Part shown: one piece after another, positions 1-5,492 of the stretch
How positions within the stretch are numbered: position 1 is the first letter of the stretch
How the letters are laid out: each line of letters begins with the position of its first letter
Source: JAQBFJ01 sp032123435
GTDB lineage: Bacteria; Verrucomicrobiota; Kiritimatiellia; UBA8416; JAQBFJ01
Direction: 5' to 3'
DNA: 10,858 bases
Assembly (NCBI GenBank): GCA_032123435.1
Contig: JAQBFJ010000090.1
Coordinates: 1 to 10,858, forward strand
Made by a program: the position numbers and the translations under genes
The notes under the pieces: generated by a model
The model's input: only the letters and a program-made list of their open reading frames with translations
The model's database searches: none
Told to the model about the DNA's origin: nothing

Positions 1-167
1 TGTAGGTGACCAGCGAGTTGCTGAGCTATAAAATGACCAGAAATTTACGATTTGTGATGATCTTGCCGGTATGATAGAACTGTTCAGAGAAGTGCAAATG
101 ATCGGAAATTCTGTATTTTGACACAGCGGTAACGTATTCGACGATGCTGCTCAATCGACATGCTTCA
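1..167. other. Non-coding flank downstream of the transposase
   Basis: I see no gene here. The stretch follows the transposase stop codon and probably contains one end of its insertion sequence. It carries two similar 15-base words, at 31-45 and 96-110, annotated separately. An imperfect inverted word at 111-126 begins with CTGT and ends with ACAG. No clear terminator hairpin with a T-run was found. Confidence 0.4.
31..110. repeat. Two near-identical 15-base words, 65 bases apart
   Basis: AAATGACCAGAAATT at 31-45 and AAATGATCGGAAATT at 96-110 match at 13 of 15 bases and lie in the same orientation. Both are just beyond the 3' end of the transposase gene, where the end of its insertion sequence is expected. 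Repeated short words inside IS ends are often transposase-binding sites. That role is inferred here from position only. Confidence 0.4.
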
Positions 168-1487
168 CTACGCGGCTTTTTTAATCTCAACAATCGGAAG
201 GTGTTTTCGACCTTCGAAATATGAGATTCTTACGCTGAACTCGGGAAGATCAGAGTTCGATGCTGATTCGACCTGCTCGATTGGAGGCGCGTCAACATAC
301 ACCTCCTCTGGCGTTCGAGCGTCCAGGTAAGAGTGCGGGCGCAACTCATTATACCATGTGATGAATATGGCGAGTTCCTCACGCATTTTCTCAAAGCAGA
401 ACGGAACAAATATCTTGCGAGTGCATTCATCTTTGAGGGTTCTATTAAAGCGCTCTACGATAGCAATGCTGCCATACTTTCCAACAGCACCGAAGCGAGT
501 CTGGATTTTCATCCTCTTGCACCATTTGTGATACGGATGGTCTTTCCTGTTTTCAGGTTTTGCTGTTGAAGGGAAAAATTGGGAGCCCTTGTCGGATATG
601 ATGTGGCCGGGCTTTCCTTTAATTCGTTTGCAAGCCATCTTCAATGCATCAACGATCTCTTTGGCAGAAGGTGGCTTATTGAAAAGTGAAAAACCGACAA
701 CCTTGCGAGAGAAGTGATCTATGATAATAAATACCCAATAACAGAATGGGAACTGCTGGGGTAGGGCATTTGGACTCCATGACGTCCAGAATCCCGACAT
801 TGTCGGCACGGCGGTAAAATCAACGCCCCAGATGTGATTGGGTTCTCTGGATATAATGCTGCGTTTTTCTGAATCATCAGTTTCTATGATGGGTGGGGGA
901 TCATCAGGGTTAATAACAGATCGTTCCTTGAGTCGCCGCCCGATGGTTGAGGCCGAAAGGAACAGGCCAGCGCGGACAAAGTGCTCCGCAATCTTCTTCT
1001 TGCCATAGAGTGGGTAAGTGCTTTTCAGCCACTGTGTCACGTATTCCACAAACTCTGGATACTTGTTCACCGGCACAGGTGTCTGTACTAATGAACTCTC
1101 ACCTTCAATATCAAGTTCTCTCATACAGGAGGAAATGGTTTCTTCTGAGATTCTGAATGCGTCGGCAGTTTGTTTATGATTCCAACCTCTCGCCGCTTTC
1201 AGTTTGAGAATTGCCAGCCGTTCCGGCGGTGAATAATAAGGCCGGTTCTTAGCCGGAATCTTATCCATCCTGGTTTGCATGATTCGTATTTGCTCATTGC
1301 AAAGCGTTAATTCATTAGTCTGGCGTTGCACTTCCGATGCATGTCGGACTTCAAATGCATTCTCCAGCCCATCAGAATTGGCATGAACGCTAATCATATT
1401 CCAGCGAACTAGACCAGCAATATGCAACATGCTCTTCCTAACAAGATCTGACCACTTCTCAGGCATAGGTATATCAGTAGCTTTCAT
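168..1487 (-). CDS. Integrase-core (rve) DDE transposase of an insertion sequence
   Basis: A 439-residue transposase of the retroviral-integrase type (IS3/IS481-like superfamily), which would cut and join the ends of its own element. The N-terminal 75 residues are poorly conserved. A helix-turn-helix follows at about 85-127 (YYSPPERLAIL, then HKQTADAFRISEETISSCM), with a second winged or HTH-like stretch at about 140-190. The catalytic core runs from about 215 to 395, with D223 in WGVDFTAVP, D299 in IISDKGSQF and E345 in AIVERFNRTLKDE, so the DDE triad is complete. The D299-E345 spacing is longer than the usual DD(35)E because of an insert around 305-320. The C-terminal core motif WYNELRPHSYLDARTPEEVY is present. 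The start at 1487 is supported by a GGGGA ribosome site about 8 bases upstream. There are no stops or frameshifts, so it may be functional. The style resembles transposases common in Planctomycetota/Verrucomicrobiota genomes. Element ends could not be fixed, and it is the only gene that clearly belongs to the element. Confidence 0.9.
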   Translation of the reverse strand: MKATDIPMPEKWSDLVRKSMLHIAGLVRWNMISVHANSDGLENAFEVRHASEVQRQTNELTLCNEQIRIMQTRMDKIPAKNRPYYSPPERLAILKLKAARGWNHKQTADAFRISEETISSCMRELDIEGESSLVQTPVPVNKYPEFVEYVTQWLKSTYPLYGKKKIAEHFVRAGLFLSASTIGRRLKERSVINPDDPPPIIETDDSEKRSIISREPNHIWGVDFTAVPTMSGFWTSWSPNALPQQFPFCYWVFIIIDHFSRKVVGFSLFNKPPSAKEIVDALKMACKRIKGKPGHIISDKGSQFFPSTAKPENRKDHPYHKWCKRMKIQTRFGAVGKYGSIAIVERFNRTLKDECTRKIFVPFCFEKMREELAIFITWYNELRPHSYLDARTPEEVYVDAPPIEQVESASNSDLPEFSVRISYFEGRKHLPIVEIKKAA

Positions 1488-1609
1488 GAAAATTCCCCAA
1501 ATAAACTATTCCAAAATGAAGCCGAAGAATGTATCATAAGTTCCTGTTGAATAAGAATATAGAAGAGTGGGATGTGTGTTCAGAACTTGCTGGATACCCA
1601 CAGCCTCCG

Positions 1610-1690
1610 GAGCCTGCCCGCATTGCTGATAGCTGCAAGCGCTGCAGGCGGGCTTGAAGGTTGTGAGTTCGAGCCTCGCCAGGCGCACCA
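1610..1690 (+). pseudogene. tRNA-like sequence with intact 3' end (degenerate or partial tRNA)
   Basis: The 3' part looks like a tRNA. A five-pair T stem, GTGAG (1663-1667) with CTCGC (1675-1679), closes the loop TTCGAGC. It is followed by CAGGCGC, a discriminator A and an encoded CCA ending at 1690. GAGCCTG at 1610-1616 pairs with CAGGCGC except for one A-G mismatch. The middle does not fold normally: the best anticodon stem, CAAGC (1636-1640) with GCTTG (1652-1656), closes an 11-base loop instead of 7, and no good D arm is seen. I read this as a decayed tRNA, or a tRNA 3' end left by an integration event. Antisense translation gives a small open frame that is almost certainly an artefact. 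A real but unusual tRNA is not excluded without a covariance-model scan. Confidence 0.35.
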
Positions 1691-1700
1691 TCTTAGCGAT

Positions 1701-1709
1701 GGGGGGGGG
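1701..1709. repeat. G9 homopolymer tract
   Basis: Nine consecutive G residues lie between the CCA end of the tRNA-like sequence and the stop codon of the DUF2283 gene. Such tracts are prone to slippage in replication and sequencing. It is outside the coding frames called here, so no phase-variable gene is implied. Confidence 0.9.
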
Positions 1710-1727
1710 CTATCCCGCTCAACGAAA

Positions 1728-1946
1728 TTAGGCAATCTGGGTATGCAGGTCGGAAGGCATACTGCTAAGTGTGACTTCGTGAAGATCCATCTTGTTGCTT
1801 GCATTATCAATGTCTATGCCGGCCAGATTGCCGTCAGCATCATAATCAAGCACTATACCCTCAGATATTTCCCTTGTCTCTGCGCTGGGCTTGGATGACA
1901 AGTCAATGTAGAGAGAGTCTGTTTCTTGATAATATTTCAGTTTCAT
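1728..1946 (-). CDS. DUF2283 family small protein, antitoxin-like partner
   Basis: A 72-residue acidic protein matching the DUF2283 pattern: YYQETDSLYIDL at 5-16 and GIVLDYDADGNLAGIDI at 30-46, where a short beta-hairpin fold is expected. The C-terminal part (about 50-72) is longer and less typical. The start ATG at 1946 overlaps the stop of the upstream gene as ATGA. It is preceded by AGGGGG about 8 bases upstream, so translation is probably coupled to that gene. Pairs of a DUF2283 protein with a small basic DUF4258-like protein recur in bacterial genomes and are suspected toxin-antitoxin modules, with DUF2283 as the likely antitoxin. Toxin activity has not been shown for this pair. The family assignment is firm and the role is inferred from context. 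Confidence 0.85.
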   Translation of the reverse strand: MKLKYYQETDSLYIDLSSKPSAETREISEGIVLDYDADGNLAGIDIDNASNKMDLHEVTLSSMPSDLHTQIA

Positions 1947-2185
1947 TTCTTATACCCCCTGTCTGGAAAAGCGTTATGTATAGTTACTTTGTCATCCAGG
2001 GTTATGACCCTGAGTGTTTTCCCGTCTAATTCCTCAATCTTGCCCCAGAAGCGAAAGCGATTATGTTCCTGCTTCTCCATCTTTATTGGGTTGTCGATAA
2101 CCTTCTCACACCATTCTTTCTTAAGATAAGTCCGCCTTCGCAAAACCTCATTCTCAAAATATCTGGTGTATTTATATTTGCTCAC
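1943..2185 (-). CDS. DUF4258-like small basic protein, toxin-like partner
   Basis: An 80-residue protein rich in Lys and Arg. It has the recognisable pattern of DUF4258-like proteins: KKEWCEKVIDNPIKMEKQ (about 22-39), FRFWGKIEELDGKTLRVITL (about 44-63) and the C-terminal TIHNAFPDRGYKK. The fold expected for this group resembles small RelE/BrnT-type toxins, but no catalytic residues can be assigned from sequence. The start is GTG at 2185; no in-frame ATG lies nearby upstream, and the ribosome site before it is weak. It is the first gene of a two-gene unit and overlaps the DUF2283 gene by four bases. If this is a toxin-antitoxin unit, the toxin-like gene comes first, the reverse of the commonest order. 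Function is inferred from the pairing only. Confidence 0.75.
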   Translation of the reverse strand: MSKYKYTRYFENEVLRRRTYLKKEWCEKVIDNPIKMEKQEHNRFRFWGKIEELDGKTLRVITLDDKVTIHNAFPDRGYKK

Positions 2186-2477
2186 AGGGTCATAATACCC
2201 AAGTGCTGATATGATGCAAAGATTAAATTTCTCTTACGTCCAACACTTAATTTTAGACAGACATGTCGGAAGTGCTTGTGCCATATGCAACCTGTCTGTC
2301 AATTTGAACTGCTCGTAATCTTTCCAAGAGGGATTTATCTGACCAATATTGGGTATCAGATGAATTCCGCAGATCGACAATCGACAATTTTGTTCTATCC
2401 ATGTTCATGAGATAAGACTACCAAAAAGGATTAATTCATACAAGGGAAAGAGCTGCTTTCTTCTGCCGAACTACTAA
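2186..2477. other. Non-coding stretch upstream of the small gene pair
   Basis: No convincing gene was found. It must hold the promoter of the DUF4258-like/DUF2283 pair if these have their own, but no clear -35/-10 pair could be picked with confidence. It contains the first 32-bp repeat (2245-2276). An inverted match follows it: GACAGACA at 2256-2263 against TGTCTGTC at 2293-2300. Two tandem copies of ATCGACAA occur near 2373-2390. Base composition is more AT-rich than the operon. Confidence 0.4.
2245..2276. repeat. 32-bp perfect direct repeat, copy 1
   Basis: This 32-base sequence begins ACTTAATTTTAGACAG and ends GTCGGAAGTGCT. It is repeated without a mismatch at 2744-2775 in the same orientation, and identity stops exactly at both ends. 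It contains the 8-base palindrome GACATGTC. It lies outside coding sequence. It could be an end of a small mobile element, a recombination site or a member of an interspersed repeat family. Confidence 0.9.
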
Positions 2478-2657
2478 TTAAAGGGTTTCCGATTATCTCC
2501 AAAATGGGAGGTAAACGGACTGTTTTCTCATTATGCCTGCGATATGGGAGGTAAGGTTCACGTTCCCGATAACGCCCGAGCCGGAGACTATCACGGCACA
2601 TTACATGTGAAGGCAGTAGACGAATCCTGGGAGATGCCCGTTCAATTGCATGTTTGA
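2478..2657 (+). pseudogene. C-terminal fragment of a beta-sandwich domain protein
   Basis: A plus-strand frame with no start of its own is open from just after a stop at 2475-2477 to the TGA at 2655-2657. Its last 34 residues read like the end of an immunoglobulin-like beta-sandwich, as found beside glycoside hydrolase and surface-protein domains: VHVPDNARAGDYHGTLHV, then VDESWEMPVQLHV and stop. The pattern 'V.VP.dA.pG.Y.G.L.V...W..pv.l.V' is typical of such domains. The first 23 residues or so do not fit the family clearly and may be from another frame or rearranged sequence. The rest of the gene is missing, so I treat it as a remnant cut off by insertion or deletion. A minus-strand open frame overlaps it and looks like chance. 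Confidence 0.45.
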
Positions 2658-2731
2658 CGCGAGACGGGTAGAAGAGGTTGACCGTGTTACCGTACAAGAG
2701 GTTTTTGCTCATTCAATACGCCACCTTGATT

Positions 2732-2745
2732 GTCGTTCGAACGAC
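2732..2745. repeat. 14-bp perfect palindrome
   Basis: GTCGTTCGAACGAC is its own reverse complement and overlaps the first two bases of the second 32-bp repeat. Perfect palindromes of this size suit dimeric regulators or recombinases. No partner gene is adjacent, so the role is unknown. Confidence 0.5.
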
Positions 2746-2775
2746 TTAATTTTAGACAGACATGTCGGAAGTGCT
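2744..2775. repeat. 32-bp perfect direct repeat, copy 2
   Basis: Identical over all 32 bases to the copy at 2245-2276, with the same orientation; the starts are 499 bases apart. The interval between the copies contains the beta-sandwich gene fragment. Unlike the first copy, this one is not followed by an inverted TGTCTGTC word. Confidence 0.9.
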
Positions 2776-3119
2776 GGAAAGGGCGTTGCAAGTCCGGCAT
2801 ACCTGCTGTTTTTGTTCATTGTTTCATTGCGCCTGAGGTGAAAATCCGGTTGTCTGGTCTGTTGATGCTCTGGATTTTCTCCTGAGATCCTAAAGTACCC
2901 TTATTTTTTAGTTATCAGGCACAATAATTGTCTACAGGGATAATAGGTCATAACAAGCTGGCCCAGCAAGCTGTCATCCTGTCTTTCGAAGGTTTTTTAA
3001 CAGTAGGTCACTGGGAAGGTTATGAAAGAATAAAAAACGAAAAGAGAGTTAAGTATTAATTCGATGGCTGACCTTGGGCTTGCTCCATTCCAGTGAACAG
3101 GCATGAACAGACAAAAGAA
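2776..3119. other. Non-coding stretch between the repeats and the operon end
   Basis: No supported gene. It is downstream of the last operon gene on the minus strand, where a transcription terminator would be expected. There is a T-rich run on the minus strand (about 3024-3045), but I could not find a strong GC-rich stem directly before it. A short inverted repeat, GCTGG-C-CCAGC, sits near 2957-2967 with a one-base spacer and no T-run. The sequence is AT-rich and resembles decayed intergenic DNA. Confidence 0.4.
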
Positions 3120-4640
3120 CTAAAATAAATTCCCCCTGTTCAAAATGTTTTCAGGATCAAAAAGCGCCTTTAACTCACGCATCTGCCGTATCCCGTCTTC
3201 GCCATACATAACTTTCAGGAACTTTTTCTTCAACTTCCCAATTCCATGCTCTCCCGATACCGTGCCGCCCATCGCAACTACGGCTTGAGCCCACTTAAGA
3301 TATAATTTGCCGCCACGTTCGTATTCCGCCATGTCGTTCGCCAGAATATTAACGTGAACATGATTATCTCCAATATGACCGAATATCACATGCTCCAGAT
3401 CGGCTTCCACTAAACCATCATGATAAAGTTTCATTACTTCATTCAGCTTGTCCGCTGGAACCGCCAGATCGGTACCAAGCTTCGTCAATAACGGATGCCG
3501 CCTGCGTCTTTCATCTATCAGTAGATTGACGGCTTCAGGCACCGCATGCCTGAATTTCTTGAGACGATCCATCTCTTTCTCGTCCGATGCCAGCCACGTG
3601 GCACTGTCATCAGCGCCATGCTCAGCCATTAAATCGGACAACCTGCATACGGCTTCCTCGAATTCCGACTCGTCAGCACCATGATATTCAACATATACAG
3701 CCGACTCCCATTCGTCGGGCGGCTCCACGATTTCTTCAAACGCCGGATTCCCATGCTTCTGCGCCCTAAGCAGAGCCAGTGATTGCAAGCCAAAGAACTC
3801 CATCGCCGCCGGATACCCGCTCTCACTCTTGTCAACAGAGAGAGCACGCGCATGTATAACGAATTTTATCGCGTCATCTTCAGACGGAAAAAATATCATC
3901 AACCCCCATTTGACCGCAGGATCAGGAACCAGCCGCAATTCGGCCTCCGTAATAACACCAAGCGTACCCTCAAATCCTATGAATAAATCCAGCAGATCCA
4001 TGTCATCACCAACATAATAACCTGCGGCATTCTTAATGTTCGGTCGGCTGTAGTCCGGCAGTTTCCCCTCTATAACACTGCCATTTTCTGCTGTTATGGA
4101 AAACCGGCGCCCGGACACCATGGAATAGCCTTTTCTCATGTTCAAGATAGACCCATCCGCCAGCACCACCCGGAGTCCTTCTATGTAATCGCGTGTCGAC
4201 CCATAACGGAAAGAACGCGATCCGGACGCGTTGCACGCAATCATCCCGCCAATTGAAGCCGACGTTTCAGTGGGATCGGGCGGAAAGAAATATTTTCCTG
4301 CTCCCACTTCGTTTAATTCTGAAAGCAACACGCCCGGCCCCACCTTCACGAAGGCACAACCTCTTGCCACATCCTCGCGCAACTCACCCACATGCTTCAT
4401 TCTGGATAGATTGAGAATATGCCCGCCATCCGGCACGGCCCCGCCCGTAATGCCCGTGCGCGCGCCCTGCACCGTAACCGGGGTTTTCGACTCACGCATC
4501 ATCAATAGACAATTTCTGACATCATCCTCTCGTTTGGGAAAAGATATTGAGTCCGCACGCCCGACACATCGCGATTCATCACGCAGATAATCAGAGAATT
4601 CACTCTCAACATTTCGCAGAACTTTACAGTCGTCACTCAT
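3120..4640 (-). CDS. FAD-linked 2-hydroxyacid dehydrogenase, GlcD-like
   Basis: A 506-residue flavoprotein of the vanillyl-alcohol-oxidase (PCMH-FAD) family, close in layout to glycolate oxidase subunit GlcD and D-lactate dehydrogenases. It would oxidise a 2-hydroxyacid to the 2-keto acid, passing electrons to a quinone or electron-transfer partner. The FAD-binding half is shown by VQGARTGITGGAVP (57-70), PPDPTETSASIGGMIACNAS (120-139) and GFEGTLGVITEAEL (222-235). The C-terminal FAD-oxidase domain carries KLGTDLAVP (387-395), the metal and substrate loop GHIGDNHVHVNIL (421-433) and SGEHGIGKLKKKF (462-474). No C-terminal iron-sulphur module is present and no separate GlcE/GlcF subunits are in view. 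It is the last gene of the operon. Its ATG overlaps the stop of a 15-codon ORF, and a weaker GGTGAT lies about 8 bases before it. The operon suggests an aldonic or uronic 2-hydroxyacid substrate rather than glycolate; this is inference. Confidence 0.88.
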   Translation of the reverse strand: MSDDCKVLRNVESEFSDYLRDESRCVGRADSISFPKREDDVRNCLLMMRESKTPVTVQGARTGITGGAVPDGGHILNLSRMKHVGELREDVARGCAFVKVGPGVLLSELNEVGAGKYFFPPDPTETSASIGGMIACNASGSRSFRYGSTRDYIEGLRVVLADGSILNMRKGYSMVSGRRFSITAENGSVIEGKLPDYSRPNIKNAAGYYVGDDMDLLDLFIGFEGTLGVITEAELRLVPDPAVKWGLMIFFPSEDDAIKFVIHARALSVDKSESGYPAAMEFFGLQSLALLRAQKHGNPAFEEIVEPPDEWESAVYVEYHGADESEFEEAVCRLSDLMAEHGADDSATWLASDEKEMDRLKKFRHAVPEAVNLLIDERRRRHPLLTKLGTDLAVPADKLNEVMKLYHDGLVEADLEHVIFGHIGDNHVHVNILANDMAEYERGGKLYLKWAQAVVAMGGTVSGEHGIGKLKKKFLKVMYGEDGIRQMRELKALFDPENILNRGNLF

Positions 4641-4684
4641 ATGATCACCACAAAGTCCGATGCCAATACGTCTCGATACGGCAT
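4637..4684 (-). CDS. Putative 15-codon ORF translationally coupled to the dehydrogenase
   Basis: Reads MPYRDVLASDFVVII and stop, in the 70-base gap between the second isomerase gene and the dehydrogenase. A strong ribosome site, GGGAGG, lies about 9 bases before its ATG. Its TGA overlaps the dehydrogenase ATG as ATGA. This layout is typical of translational coupling: ribosomes finishing the small ORF could restart on the larger gene. It may be only a coupling device rather than a functional peptide. It has no recognisable domain. An in-frame extension of the dehydrogenase is excluded by a stop at 4689-4691 with no good start after it. Confidence 0.4.
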   Translation of the reverse strand: MPYRDVLASDFVVII

Positions 4685-4710
4685 TCCTTCACGCCTCCCT
4701 CTTTGATAAC

Positions 4711-5484
4711 TTACCCACACAGACCGGCCAGATAATCGAAACTGATTTTCAACGACTCGAATGGATCATTGTTTACCCAGTTGGAATCCTGTTCAACAAT
4801 GAACCACTCGCACCCCCCGCGTTCGGCTGCCGTGATTATGCCGGGAATATCAAGATTGCCGGCACCAATCTCTTCGAAAATACGATTGTTTTCAGAATCA
4901 ACCCCATAGTCCTTGAGATGCAGTAAGGGAATCCGTCCTTTTAACTTCTCGCACCACGCGATCGAATCGCCGCCGCCAGCCTGAACCCAGAATGTATCTA
5001 TTTCGCCCTGTAAATAAAGGGGATTAGTCCCATCGTAAATCATATCAAGAATCAACCGCCCGGCTAACCGGCGAAATTCTATATGATGATTATGATAGGT
5101 CAGCACCTTCCCTTTTTCCGTAAAAACCTTGCCCGCATCATTGATCCGGCTAATCCAGGCGGCAACCGCGGCTTCGTTGCAAAGATCTATATTGCCTGGA
5201 GACGGAATCGCTGTGTAAATACAACCCAGTTGATTCAGTTTTTCCACAACTTTGTCCGGTTCATCCAAAATCATATCCATATCTTCATGCGTGGCCGCGC
5301 AAATCAACCCTTCGCCATCCATCATCTTCCTGAGCTCAACGGTATCTATCGGACCAAGACCGGAAAGCTGAACCGCCTCATAGCCAATCGATTTAACTTT
5401 CTTCAGCGACTTGGCAATATCCTGAGGCGTCTTGAGATAAGAACAAACAGTGTACATCTGTGCGGCTATATTTTCTTTTTTCAT
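4711..5484 (-). CDS. Sugar phosphate isomerase/epimerase-like TIM-barrel protein
   Basis: A 257-residue protein of the AP-endonuclease-2/xylose-isomerase-like TIM-barrel superfamily. These cytoplasmic enzymes use a divalent metal to isomerise, epimerise or cleave sugars and keto sugars. Likely metal ligands are in order: E136 in YHNHHIEF (130-137), D163 in GEIDTFW, H189 in LLHLKDYG and E231 in WFIVEQD. The motif EEIGAGNLDIPGI (204-216) is characteristic of the subgroup. Length is typical for short members (250-290). The gene starts 8 bases after the LarA-like stop, with AAGGA about 13 bases upstream overlapping the end of that gene. It shares only the fold and ligand pattern with the other isomerase in this operon (8185-9078), so they probably act on different intermediates. 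The exact reaction cannot be assigned from sequence. Confidence 0.88.
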   Translation of the reverse strand: MKKENIAAQMYTVCSYLKTPQDIAKSLKKVKSIGYEAVQLSGLGPIDTVELRKMMDGEGLICAATHEDMDMILDEPDKVVEKLNQLGCIYTAIPSPGNIDLCNEAAVAAWISRINDAGKVFTEKGKVLTYHNHHIEFRRLAGRLILDMIYDGTNPLYLQGEIDTFWVQAGGGDSIAWCEKLKGRIPLLHLKDYGVDSENNRIFEEIGAGNLDIPGIITAAERGGCEWFIVEQDSNWVNNDPFESLKISFDYLAGLCG

Positions 5485-5492
5485 TACTTCAA

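Noticed and set aside
111..1521. Possible terminal inverted repeats of the insertion sequence (111-126 against 1506-1521)
   Set aside because: Only 11 of 16 positions match and no target-site duplication is seen, so the boundaries are not supported.
1506..1691. Minus-strand 61-residue open frame beginning MVRLARLELTT
   Set aside because: It is the antisense reading of the tRNA-like sequence, a well-known annotation artefact.
2431..2712. Minus-strand 93-residue open frame
   Set aside because: No family resemblance; the plus strand carries a more convincing domain fragment in the same place.
2245..2775. CRISPR array
   Set aside because: Only two repeat copies almost 500 bases apart, with no regular spacers and no cas genes.
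2957..2967. GCTGG-C-CCAGC as a transcription terminator
   Set aside because: A one-base loop is too tight, the stem is short and no T-run follows on either strand.
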